From Arthrobacter jiangjiafuii (GTDB lineage: Bacteria > Actinomycetota > Actinomycetes > Actinomycetales > Micrococcaceae): a stretch of 64,000 bases of DNA. Positions 16,477-24,623 of this stretch are shown piece by piece. A program made the translations under genes and the position numbers. Each line of letters opens with the position of its first letter. Positions within the stretch are counted from its first letter, which is position 1. The stretch lies in NCBI RefSeq assembly GCF_018622995.1, contig NZ_CP076022.1, positions 3,100,001 to 3,164,000 of the forward strand, written 5' to 3'. The notes under the pieces were generated by a model. That model was given only the letters and a program-made list of their open reading frames with translations, was not told the DNA's origin and ran no database searches.

Positions 16477-19400
16477 CAGTAGACCACCTTCTGGGAACGC
16501 TTGCGGACCACCGTGACAATGTCGCGCTGGTTGCCTGTGGGGCCGAGGTAATTGAACGCCCACGACAGCTGGGCGTAGCCGCCGATCATGTGCGTGGGTT
16601 TGACCAGGATGCGGGTCACCGAGTTGTGGATACCCCCGCGCCGTCCGGTTGCTTCGGACTTCGGGGTGTCGATGATCCGCTCCTGCGCGTGGTGCACGTA
16701 CAGGACACCGGCAGGCATCCGGCTGCTGACGATCGCCCGGCCCACCAGCACCCCGTTTGTGGAAACGCATTCCACCCAGTCGTTGTCGTTGACCTCGATC
16801 AGCGCGGCGTCCTGGGTGCTCATCCACACCGCGGTTCCGCCACGTGAGAGCGAGAGCATCAGCAGGTTGTCCTGGTACTCGGAGTGGATGGACCACTTGT
16901 TGTGCGGGGTCAGGTAGCGCACCGCCACGGAGAGTTCGCCACGGGTGCCCAGCGCCGGTTCGCCGAACAGCCGGTGCATGTCCAGCGGCGGCCGGTAGAT
17001 GGGCAGGGCCTCCCCCATGTCCTGCATCCAGTCATGGTCCAGGAAGAAGTGCATCCGTCCGGTCAGGGTGTGGAAGGGCTTGAGCCGTTCAATGTTGATG
17101 GTGAACGGGGCATAGCGCCGGCCGCCGGTCTCGGAGCCGGACCATTCCGGCGAGGTGATCACCGGCGTCGGCCGGTCCTGGGTGTCGCGGAAGGTGATCT
17201 GCTTGTCCTCCGCCCCCTCGGCCAGATCCGCCAGCGGCACGCCGGTGCGTTTCTCCAGGGTCTTGAAGCCCTGCACGGCCAGCGCACCGTTGGTGGTGCC
17301 GGAGAGCATCAGGATCGCCTCGGCCATCCGCGCGTCGGTGTCCACCGCCGGACGTCCCGCGGCGGCGCCGCTGTCGAAGACCCCGTGCTTGCGGGCCAGC
17401 GCCTCCAGCGGTTTGGCCACGTCGTATTTCACGTACTTGGTGGTCAGTCCCAGCTTGTCCGCCAGCGGTCCGACGGCGACGAATTTCTCCCCGATCGCCG
17501 TGTAGTCCCGTTCCACGATCTTCAGATCGGGCAGGTTTTTTCCTGGCACGGCGGGGATATCCGTCCCTTTCCAGTCCGGGGCGTGGCCGCCGGGCTGGGC
17601 GATCTCGCCGGGTGTGTCGTGGGTCAGGGCGGTGGCCACCAGGTCCTGGCGCACGCCCAGGTGGGTGACGGCCTGGCGGGAGAACTCCTCGGCCAGCAGG
17701 CGGAACAGGTCATAGTCCGTCTTGGCCTCCCAGGGCGGCGCGATGGCCGGCGTGAACGCATGCACGTAGGGGTGCATATCGGTGGAGGACAGGTCGTATT
17801 TCTCGTACCAGGTGGCTGCCGGGAACACGACGTCGGAGAGCAGGGTGGAACTGGTCATCCGGAAATCCGCCGACACCAGCAGGTCCAGCTTGCCCTGCGG
17901 GGCGTTGTCCCGCCACACGACGTCGGCGGGCCGGGATTCGCCGTGGTCCGCCCCCATCACGTTGTTCAGCGTGCCCAGCAGGTGCTTCTGGAAATACTCC
18001 TCGCCCTTGGCCGAGGAGCCCAGCAGGTTCGAGCGCCACAGGACCAGGGTCCGCGGCCAGTTTTCCGGCGCATCCACATCCTCGATGGCGAACCGCAGCC
18101 GCCCGTCCTTGAGCCGCCGGGCCACCCAGGAGGCCTCGTCGTCGGCCTCGCCGCGGGACACCCCGGCAATGGCTTCATCAGCCACGTCCAGCGAGTTTTT
18201 CGCGTCGAACTGCGGATAGAACGGCATCCAGCCCATCCGGGTGGACTTCGCGATGACATCCGCCGTGTGCATTCCGCGCAGATGCCCCTGCGCCAGCGGG
18301 GACTGCATGGAATCGGAGGAATAGCCGTCGGAACGGAACTGGTCGGTATGCATGTACCAAAAGGCCGTCCCGATCATGAACCGCGGGGGCCGGTTCCAGT
18401 CTCCGGCCGAGGCCATCGCCGCCCAGCCGGTGATCGGGCGGCACTTTTCCTGGCCCACATAATGCGCCCAGCCGCCGCCGTTGCGTCCCTGGCAGCCGGT
18501 CAGCATCAGCATCGCCAGGATCGCACGGTAGGTGACGTCCCCGTGGTACCACTGACAGATGCCGGCGCCGAGGATGATCATGGACCGGCCGTTCGACTTT
18601 TCGGCGTTGGCCGCGAATTCCCGGGCGGTGCGGATCACCGCTTCGGGCGAGACATTGGTGATTTCCTGCTGCCAGGCCGGGGTGTAGGGGGTTTGCGCGT
18701 CGTCGTACCCCGTTGCCCACTCCCCCGGCAGCTCCCCGGGAACCAGGCCCGGCCGCGCCACCCCGTACTGGGCGAGCATCAGGTCAAAAACTGTGGTCAC
18801 GGTCCGCCCGGCAACGGTGGTCACCGGCACGCCGCGGCGCATGACCGAGCCGACGCCGGTGGGATCGGTGAAGGCGGGCAGGTCGACCCTCGCGGTCTGC
18901 TGCTCCCAGCAGGACGCGTCGGCGATGGACAGGGCCGGCACCACACCCTGCAGGTCAAGGTTCCACTTGCCGGCGTCGTCGTCGTTGTACCGAAAGCCCA
19001 CCGAACCGTTGGGCACCACCGGGGTGCCGGCGTCGCGGTCCAGCAGCACCGTCTTGAAGGCCGCATCGGAGGCCTTGGCCTCGCCGCCGCCGAGGTCAGC
19101 GGCGGTCAGGAACTTGCCCGGCACCACGGTGCCGTCCGTGCGGGATTCCAGGGCAACCAGGAACGGCAGGTCGGTGTACTGCCGGACGTAATCCTCGAAG
19201 AACGGCACCCGCCGGTCCACGAAGTTCTCCTTCAGGATCACGTGGCCCATCGCCATCGCCAGGGCCCCGTCGGACCCCGCCTGCGCCGGCAGCCACTCGT
19301 CGGCAAACTTGGTGTTGTCGGCGTAGTCCGGGCTGACCGAGACCACCTTCGTGCCCCGGTAGCGGCCCTCCACCATCCAGTGCGCGTCAGGGGTGCGGGT

Positions 19401-20207
19401 GACCGGAATGTTCGAGCCCCACATCATCAGATACGTTGCGTCCCACCAGTCCCCCGATTCGGGCACGTCGGTCTGGTCACCGAAGACCTGCGGGCTGGCC
19501 ACGGGCAGATCCGCGTACCAGTCGTAGAAGCTGTTCATCACCCCGCCGATCAGGTTGATGAACCGGGCACCGGCCGCGTGGGAGACCATGGACATGGCCG
19601 GAATCGGGGAGAAGCCGGTGCAGCGGTCCGGGCCGTAGTTCTTCACCGTGGAGACGTGCGCGGCGGCGGTCATCTCCAGCGCCTCGGCCCAGCTGGAGCG
19701 CACCAGCCCGCCCTTGCCGCGGGCCCGCTGGTAGCTGCGGCGCCGGACGGGGTCGTTGATGATGGATTCCCAGGCGAGCACCGGGTCGCCGGTTTCACGC
19801 TTCGCGGCCCGGTACATTTCCAGCAGCACCCCGCGGATGTAGGGGTAGCGGACCCGGGTGGGTGAATAGGTGTACCAGGAGAACGCGGCCCCGCGGGGGC
19901 AGCCGCGGGGTTCGTATTCGGGGCGGTCCGGACCGACCGTCGGATAGTCGGTCTCCTGCGCTTCCCAGGTGATGATCCCGTCCTTGACGTACACCTTCCA
20001 GGAGCAGGACCCGGTGCAGTTCACCCCATGGGTGGACCGGACCACCTTGTCGTGGCTCCACCGGTTCCGGTAAAAGGAATCGCCTTTCCGGCCGCCTTCG
20101 CGGAACACCGCCCGCCCGTCGGCGGTCTCATCCCAGCGGCTGAAAAACCGGCCGAGCTTGAGCAGAGCATCGGATGCGGGGCCATCAATCCCCGGGGAGA
20201 CAGACAT
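16476..20207 (-). CDS. narG: Respiratory nitrate reductase alpha subunit
   Basis: This 1243-residue catalytic subunit reduces nitrate to nitrite at a bis-MGD molybdenum centre. The N-terminal Fe-S site is His-ligated: His60, Cys64 and Cys68 (HGVNCTGSC), with a further Cys in RGCPRGAAF. SHAAGARFINLIGG and WGSNIPVTRTPDAHW are Mo-cofactor blocks; the Asp Mo ligand is expected near YDWYADLP. No Tat signal is evident, in line with a cytoplasmic NarG. Length matches the family (about 1230-1250). It is the first gene of narGHJI. The 98-bp gap to the divergent menB must contain its promoter; no Fnr- or NarL-type site was recognised. Confidence 0.96.
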   Translation of the reverse strand: MSVSPGIDGPASDALLKLGRFFSRWDETADGRAVFREGGRKGDSFYRNRWSHDKVVRSTHGVNCTGSCSWKVYVKDGIITWEAQETDYPTVGPDRPEYEPRGCPRGAAFSWYTYSPTRVRYPYIRGVLLEMYRAAKRETGDPVLAWESIINDPVRRRSYQRARGKGGLVRSSWAEALEMTAAAHVSTVKNYGPDRCTGFSPIPAMSMVSHAAGARFINLIGGVMNSFYDWYADLPVASPQVFGDQTDVPESGDWWDATYLMMWGSNIPVTRTPDAHWMVEGRYRGTKVVSVSPDYADNTKFADEWLPAQAGSDGALAMAMGHVILKENFVDRRVPFFEDYVRQYTDLPFLVALESRTDGTVVPGKFLTAADLGGGEAKASDAAFKTVLLDRDAGTPVVPNGSVGFRYNDDDAGKWNLDLQGVVPALSIADASCWEQQTARVDLPAFTDPTGVGSVMRRGVPVTTVAGRTVTTVFDLMLAQYGVARPGLVPGELPGEWATGYDDAQTPYTPAWQQEITNVSPEAVIRTAREFAANAEKSNGRSMIILGAGICQWYHGDVTYRAILAMLMLTGCQGRNGGGWAHYVGQEKCRPITGWAAMASAGDWNRPPRFMIGTAFWYMHTDQFRSDGYSSDSMQSPLAQGHLRGMHTADVIAKSTRMGWMPFYPQFDAKNSLDVADEAIAGVSRGEADDEASWVARRLKDGRLRFAIEDVDAPENWPRTLVLWRSNLLGSSAKGEEYFQKHLLGTLNNVMGADHGESRPADVVWRDNAPQGKLDLLVSADFRMTSSTLLSDVVFPAATWYEKYDLSSTDMHPYVHAFTPAIAPPWEAKTDYDLFRLLAEEFSRQAVTHLGVRQDLVATALTHDTPGEIAQPGGHAPDWKGTDIPAVPGKNLPDLKIVERDYTAIGEKFVAVGPLADKLGLTTKYVKYDVAKPLEALARKHGVFDSGAAAGRPAVDTDARMAEAILMLSGTTNGALAVQGFKTLEKRTGVPLADLAEGAEDKQITFRDTQDRPTPVITSPEWSGSETGGRRYAPFTINIERLKPFHTLTGRMHFFLDHDWMQDMGEALPIYRPPLDMHRLFGEPALGTRGELSVAVRYLTPHNKWSIHSEYQDNLLMLSLSRGGTAVWMSTQDAALIEVNDNDWVECVSTNGVLVGRAIVSSRMPAGVLYVHHAQERIIDTPKSEATGRRGGIHNSVTRILVKPTHMIGGYAQLSWAFNYLGPTGNQRDIVTVVRKRSQKVVY

Positions 20208-20305
20208 GCTGCCAAGGTAAACGTTGACAGGGGCGCCGGGACAGGGTTCACGGGCAAAAGACCGTCCGGGCGGCCGGTTTGGGGTGGAGCGATAAACTCG
20301 AAACC

Positions 20306-21259
20306 GTGAGCATAGAACTTCCAGAACAGGTGTCCGATATTTTCGACCCGCAGCAGTGGCGTCTTGTCTCCGGGTTTGAGGACCTGCAGGACATGACCTA
20401 CCACCGTCAGGTGGAGCGCGCGGCCGACGGCGGCATCGTGCGCGATTTGCCGACGGTACGCATCGCGTTCAACCGTCCGGAAGTCCGCAACGCGTTCCGG
20501 CCGGGCACCGTGGACGAGCTGTACCGGGCCATGGACCACGCCCGGATGACCCCCGACGTCGCCACCGTCCTGCTCACCGGCAACGGCCCCTCCGCCAAGG
20601 ACGGCGGGCATTCCTTCTGCTCCGGCGGCGACCAGCGGATCCGCGGCCGCGACGGCTACCGCTATGCGGAGGGGGAAACCCGCGAAACCATCGATCCGGC
20701 CCGGGCCGGGCGGCTGCACATCCTGGAGGTGCAGCGCCTGATGCGGACCATGCCCAAGGTGGTTATCGCCGTCGTCAATGGTTGGGCCGCCGGCGGCGGG
20801 CACAGCCTGCACGTGGTCTCGGACCTGACCATCGCCTCCCGCCAGCACGGCAAGTTCAAGCAGACCGATGCCACGGTGGGCAGTTTCGACGCCGGCTACG
20901 GGTCAGCGCTGCTGGCCCGGCAGATCGGGCAGAAAAAGGCCCGCGAGATCTTCTTCCTCGCCCGGGAATACTCCGCCGAGGACATGGTGGCCATGGGCGC
21001 CGTGAACGAGGCAGTGGACCACGAGAACCTGGAGAAGGTGGCGCTGGAATACGCCGCGGACATCGCCCGGCAGTCCCCGCAGGCCATCCGGATGCTGAAA
21101 TTCGCCTTCAACCTGGCCGACGACGGCCTGGCCGGCCAGCAGGTCTTCGCCGGCGAAGCGACCCGGCTGGCCTACATGACGGACGAAGCGGTGGAGGGCA
21201 AGGAAGCCTTCCTCGAAAAACGGGACCCCGACTGGTCCTCCTTCCCCTACTACTTCTAG
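20306..21259 (+). CDS. menB: 1,4-dihydroxy-2-naphthoyl-CoA synthase
   Basis: This 317-residue crotonase-family enzyme closes the second ring of menaquinone from O-succinylbenzoyl-CoA. It shows RIAFNRPEVRNAFRPGTVDE, FCSGGDQRIRGR, GWAAGGGHSLHVVSDLTIAS and the MenB-specific TDATVGSFDAGYGSALLARQ, then REIFFLAREY. The GTG at 20306 gives the usual actinobacterial N-terminus; a TTG at 20279 in frame is the alternative. No clear ribosome site precedes either. menE starts 8 bp after its stop. It is divergent from narG. Confidence 0.95.
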   Translation: MSIELPEQVSDIFDPQQWRLVSGFEDLQDMTYHRQVERAADGGIVRDLPTVRIAFNRPEVRNAFRPGTVDELYRAMDHARMTPDVATVLLTGNGPSAKDGGHSFCSGGDQRIRGRDGYRYAEGETRETIDPARAGRLHILEVQRLMRTMPKVVIAVVNGWAAGGGHSLHVVSDLTIASRQHGKFKQTDATVGSFDAGYGSALLARQIGQKKAREIFFLAREYSAEDMVAMGAVNEAVDHENLEKVALEYAADIARQSPQAIRMLKFAFNLADDGLAGQQVFAGEATRLAYMTDEAVEGKEAFLEKRDPDWSSFPYYF

Positions 21260-21267
21260 GCCTTTAG

Positions 21268-22410
21268 ATGGAACTGCTGACCGTCCACACCCCCGCCGGC
21301 TTCAACGCCGAGGAACTGCTGGCCCCGCTGGCCGCAGCCCTCGCCGGTGAAGGCCCCGCGGTGGCACCGCATGCCGACCCGCACCAGGGCTTCCCCGGCG
21401 AACTGCCCAACGACGACATAGCCCTGGTCATCAGCACCTCCGGCTCCACCGGCACCCCGAAGCAGACGATGCTCAGCACCGATGCCCTCGCCGCTTCCTC
21501 CATGGCCACCGCCATGGCGCTGCAGGCGGACGGCCAGTGGCTGATGGCCCTGCCGGCGCATTACATAGCCGGCGTCCAGGTGCTGATCCGGTCGCTCTAC
21601 GCAGGAACCCAGCCGGTCTTCATGGACACCTCCGGATCCTTCAGCGCTGCGCGCTTCACCGCCGCGGCGGCGGACATGACGGACCGGAACCGTTTCACCT
21701 CCCTGGTGCCCACCCAGCTGCACCGGCTCCTGACTAACCCCGAGCCTGAGACGGTGCGCGTGCTGCGCCGCTTCAACGCGATCCTGCTGGGCGGCGCGCC
21801 CGCCGGCGCCGGGCTGCTCGCCGATGCCGCGGCCCTGGGCATCAACGTGGTCACCACCTACGGGATGAGTGAAACCTGCGGCGGCTGCGTGTACGACGGC
21901 GTCCCCCTGCCGGGCGTCGATGTCACCGTCGAGTCCGGGGCACTGTGGATCGCCGGGGACATCCTCGCGGACGGCTACATGGGCCAGCCGGAGCTGACCG
22001 CCGACCGCTTCCGCTTCAACTCCGGCAAGCGCTGGTTCCGCACGGATGACACGGGCAGCGTGGCCGATGGGCGGGTCAGTGTCTCGGGACGGTTGGACGA
22101 CGTCATTGTCAGCGGCGGCATCAAGATCTCCGCCGCTGCCGTCTCCGCCGCGATTGAACAGCTGCCGGAGGTCTCCGAGGCCCTGGTCCTGGGCGTGGAC
22201 GACCTGGAGTGGGGCGCAGTGGTGGGCGCCGCCGTCGTCGGCTCCGTGGACCCGGAAAAGGTGAAGGATATCGTCCGCAGCGTGCTCGGCGGGCCCGCGG
22301 TGCCCAAGGTGGTGCTGCTGCTGGAGGCCCTGCCGCTGCTGCCCAACGGCAAAACCGACCGGGTAGGGCTCCGCCGCCTGCTGGCAGCCGCGGGTCATAC
22401 CCACCCCTGA
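21268..22410 (+). CDS. menE: O-succinylbenzoate-CoA ligase
   Basis: This 380-residue acyl-adenylate-forming enzyme activates O-succinylbenzoate with ATP and CoA, giving the MenB substrate. The nucleotide loop is STSGSTGTPKQ, followed by TTYGMSETCGG (A5 motif) and FRTDDTGSVADG / GRLDDVIVSGGIKIS (A7-A8). LPNGKTDR near the end holds the catalytic lysine. It is shorter than the E. coli enzyme but normal for actinobacteria, which lack much of the N-terminal subdomain. The 8-bp gap after menB shows co-transcription. Confidence 0.94.
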   Translation: MELLTVHTPAGFNAEELLAPLAAALAGEGPAVAPHADPHQGFPGELPNDDIALVISTSGSTGTPKQTMLSTDALAASSMATAMALQADGQWLMALPAHYIAGVQVLIRSLYAGTQPVFMDTSGSFSAARFTAAAADMTDRNRFTSLVPTQLHRLLTNPEPETVRVLRRFNAILLGGAPAGAGLLADAAALGINVVTTYGMSETCGGCVYDGVPLPGVDVTVESGALWIAGDILADGYMGQPELTADRFRFNSGKRWFRTDDTGSVADGRVSVSGRLDDVIVSGGIKISAAAVSAAIEQLPEVSEALVLGVDDLEWGAVVGAAVVGSVDPEKVKDIVRSVLGGPAVPKVVLLLEALPLLPNGKTDRVGLRRLLAAAGHTHP

Positions 22411-22489
22411 GCGCCGCACTTTCACGCCGCTCAGGCTGCGGGAGAATAGATCGTTAGAGAACCATGACTAAGACAAGAGGACGTTGATT

Positions 22490-23374
22490 GTGGCTACAGC
22501 CGCGCAGTGGTTAGAAGGAGCCCGCCCCCGCACTCTGCCGATGGCGGTGGCGCCGGTGCTTATCGGTACGGCGGCAGCCTACGACCTGGGATCCTTCAAG
22601 CCCCTGAACGCAGTGCTGGCGGCCGTGGTGGCGGTGCTGCTGCAGGTGGGCGTCAACTACGCCAATGACTACTCCGACGGGATCCGCGGAACGGACGACA
22701 ACCGGGTGGGCCCGCTGCGGCTGACCGGGTCCAGGGCCGCGAGCCCCGAACAGGTCAAATACGCCGCGTTCGGCTGCTTCGGGGCTGCCATGGCCGCTGG
22801 CCTGGCCCTGATCATCCTGTCCTCGAGCTGGTTCCTGATCCTGGTGGGCGTTGGCTGCATCGCGGCGGCCTGGGGCTACACCGGAGGCCGGAACCCGTAC
22901 GGCTACATGGGCCTGGGCGACGTATTCGTGTTTGTGTTCTTCGGGCTGGTGGCCACTCTGGGCACCACGTACACCCAGGCCGGACAGGTCAGCGTTCCCG
23001 CGCTGATCGGCGCGGTGGGGACCGGGCTGATTGCCATGGCCCTGCTGATGGCCAACAACGTCCGGGACATTCCCACCGACCGTGAGGCCGGTAAACGCAC
23101 CCTGGCCGTGCGGCTGGGCGACGAAGCCGCGCGCATCAGCTACGTCATGATGCTCGCGCTGGCGATCCTGCTGCCGCTTTTCCTGGCCGCTGACTACCCG
23201 TGGGTCCTGCTGGTGCTGCTGCTGCTGCCGGCCTGCCTGATGCCCAGCTGGCTCATGCTCAAGGGGAAGAAACGCCGCAGCCTGATCCCGGTGCTGAAGC
23301 AGACCGGCCTGATCAACCTGGGCTTTGCCGTGCTGTTCAGCCTCGGCCTGGTGCTGACCCGGCTGCTCGCCTAA
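22490..23374 (+). CDS. menA: 1,4-dihydroxy-2-naphthoate polyprenyltransferase
   Basis: This 294-residue UbiA-family membrane enzyme attaches the isoprenoid chain to dihydroxynaphthoate. The two Asp-rich, Mg-pyrophosphate motifs are NYANDYSDGIRGTD and DIPTDREAGKRTLAVRLGD; eight to nine hydrophobic helices surround them. GTG 22490 is chosen because AAGAGG lies 9 bp upstream; TTG 22484 is only 3 bp from it. A 79-bp gap separates it from menE, so it may share the operon or have a weak promoter of its own. Product demethylmenaquinone would be methylated by an enzyme outside the window. Confidence 0.94.
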   Translation: MATAAQWLEGARPRTLPMAVAPVLIGTAAAYDLGSFKPLNAVLAAVVAVLLQVGVNYANDYSDGIRGTDDNRVGPLRLTGSRAASPEQVKYAAFGCFGAAMAAGLALIILSSSWFLILVGVGCIAAAWGYTGGRNPYGYMGLGDVFVFVFFGLVATLGTTYTQAGQVSVPALIGAVGTGLIAMALLMANNVRDIPTDREAGKRTLAVRLGDEAARISYVMMLALAILLPLFLAADYPWVLLVLLLLPACLMPSWLMLKGKKRRSLIPVLKQTGLINLGFAVLFSLGLVLTRLLA

Positions 23375-23415
23375 GGCCTGCCGGGCCACCGGCGACAAGC
23401 ACGTCCCGCGGGGGC

Positions 23416-23724
23416 CTACTTTTCGCGGGGCTTGCGGTCGTTGTCGATGGTGACGTTGGGGTGGGCGTCGAGCATGCTGTCCTCGGCACCGGCGTCGTCC
23501 AGTTCCACCTTGTTGCGCGAGGGCGGGTTGTCGCCGTGGAAGCGCTTCTGCACGTTCCGGGCGGCAGCATCGCGCATGTCGCGGAAGAACAGGTACGTGA
23601 CGCACCAGGCGAGGATGGCTCCGACAATCGCCGAGAGCACCAGGCCCAGGCCCAGCCAGACACATGCTGCGAAGAAGACGGCCACCAAACCAAGGCGGAG
23701 AGCGGTAAATTTCCAGAAAGCCAC
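23416..23724 (-). CDS. DUF4229 domain membrane protein
   Basis: This 102-residue protein has two hydrophobic helices at roughly residues 8-27 and 28-47 (MAFWKFTALRLGLVAVFF, then LSAIVGAILAWCVTYLFF) followed by a charged cytoplasmic tail. This layout matches DUF4229, a small actinobacterial family of unknown role often found beside menA and cytochrome c biogenesis genes. It converges on menA with a 41-bp gap. No enzymatic motif is present. Confidence 0.85.
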   Translation of the reverse strand: MAFWKFTALRLGLVAVFFAACVWLGLGLVLSAIVGAILAWCVTYLFFRDMRDAAARNVQKRFHGDNPPSRNKVELDDAGAEDSMLDAHPNVTIDNDRKPREK

Positions 23725-23843
23725 AGCCCTATTCTAGTGTCTGCCTCCGCTCCGGCCGACTCCCTGCAGCAGCCGCGGCGGCCCGACCCGCCCGAGCCGG
23801 GTCCGGCAGGTGCGCCCGTGCCCGGCTCCCCTACAATTGATTC

Positions 23844-24224
23844 ATGCCTCGCCTCGTGCTTTTCGGTGTCATCATCGTCGCCGCTGTCATTATTTATGCC
23901 CTCATCGACTGCATTATGTCCCGGGCCCAGGAAGTGCGGAGCATCTCGAAGATCGCCTGGCTGGCCACGATCATCCTGCTCCCGGTCCTCGGTGCCCTGC
24001 TCTGGTTCCTCTTCGGCCGGCCCATGCGCGGCCCGGAGCCGAAGAACCGCCAGCCCCGGCATCCCACAGCGCCCGACGACGATCCGGAGTTCCTGCGGAA
24101 CCTCGAGATCCGCCGGCGGCAGCAGGCCAAGGAGGCCGAGCTCAAGCGCCGCGAAGCCGAGCTGCGCGAGCGGGAGAAGCAGTCCGGCCATAAGAAGAAC
24201 GACGACGAGAAGCCCAGCGCCTAA
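23844..24224 (+). CDS. PLDc_N domain small membrane protein
   Basis: This 126-residue protein has two N-terminal helices (VLFGVIIVAAVIIYALIDCI and KIAWLATIILLPVLGALLWF) joined by a short loop with SRAQEVRSISK. That is the phospholipase D N-terminal (PLDc_N) membrane module on its own, with no catalytic HKD domain. The C-terminal half is a charged Arg/Glu-rich helix, probably coiled coil. It is a single-gene unit with a strong terminator 28 bp downstream. The role is unknown. Confidence 0.82.
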   Translation: MPRLVLFGVIIVAAVIIYALIDCIMSRAQEVRSISKIAWLATIILLPVLGALLWFLFGRPMRGPEPKNRQPRHPTAPDDDPEFLRNLEIRRRQQAKEAELKRREAELREREKQSGHKKNDDEKPSA

Positions 24225-24251
24225 CCGTCCCGAATCCGTTCAGATCCCAAG

Positions 24252-24286
24252 CCCCGCCTTCCGGTCTCCGGAAGGCGGGGGTTTTT
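24252..24286 (+). terminator. Intrinsic terminator after the PLDc_N gene
   Basis: A perfect 13-bp stem, CCCCGCCTTCCGG (24252-24264) with its complement at 24268-24280, has a 3-nt loop and is followed by GTTTTT. It ends the plus-strand transcript. Confidence 0.9.
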
Positions 24287-24306
24287 GTGGGGGCACCGGA
24301 ACCCGG

Positions 24307-24432
24307 CCCTGCGCCGAGGGGGTCGGGATCATGCCCAAACCCTGCGCCGGGTGTCGGGATCATGCCCCGGCCCTGCGCCGGGTGTCGGGATCTTGCCCCA
24401 ACCCTGCGCCGGGTGTCGGGATCATGCCCAAA
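24307..24432. repeat. Tandem array, four units of 31-33 bp
   Basis: Units start at 24307 (33 bp), 24340, 24371 and 24402 (31 bp each). Each opens CCCTGCGCCGGGTGTCGGGA and closes with TC[A/T]TGCCC plus two or three variable bases. Units are contiguous with no spacers, so this is not a CRISPR. It lies between two converging terminators in a 399-bp gene-free gap. The TGTCGGG core and 31-bp period recur at 8438-8488. Confidence 0.9.
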
Positions 24433-24444
24433 TTCGGGAGTCAA

Positions 24445-24537
24445 AGCGGCATCACCTCCACACTCGATGGGCCGTAGCGGCATCGTCTCCACACTCGACG
24501 ACGCACAATGGCGCGAGCTCAACACTCACCGAACGCC
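24445..24537. repeat. Second 31-bp-period repeat, three decaying units
   Basis: Units start at 24445, 24476 and 24507. The first two share AGCGGCATC and CTCCACACTCGA; the third keeps CTCAACACTC in phase. Read on the other strand the core is CGAGTGTGGAG, close to the CGAGAGTGCAG family at 8.3 and 40.6 kb. Confidence 0.75.
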
Positions 24538-24550
24538 GCGCCCTGAGATA

Positions 24551-24585
24551 ACAAAAACCCGCCCCCGGAGAACCGGAAGGCGGGT
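24551..24585 (-). terminator. Intrinsic terminator after ccsB
   Basis: Read on the minus strand, ACCCGCCTTCCGG pairs with CCGGGGGCGGGT across a TTCT loop (one bulge) and is followed by TTTTTGTTA. It starts about 38 bp after the ccsB stop. Confidence 0.8.
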
Positions 24586-24623
24586 TGATGTCGGCGGCGC
24601 TGGCAGGTGCCGCTCGGTGTTGC

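Noticed and set aside
16477-16896. N-terminal extension of narH giving 752 residues
   Set aside because: The extra stretch is antisense-like low-complexity sequence inside narG; the NarH family starts at the first ferredoxin motif near 16476.
16884-19865. Very long open frame on the plus strand opposite narG (about 990 codons)
   Set aside because: It mirrors the narG reading frame, has no recognisable domain and is rich in Gly, Arg, His and Val, as expected for the antisense frame of a high-GC gene.
24307-24537. Possible CRISPR array
   Set aside because: Units are contiguous without spacers, the repeats are not palindromic in the usual way, and no cas gene is present.
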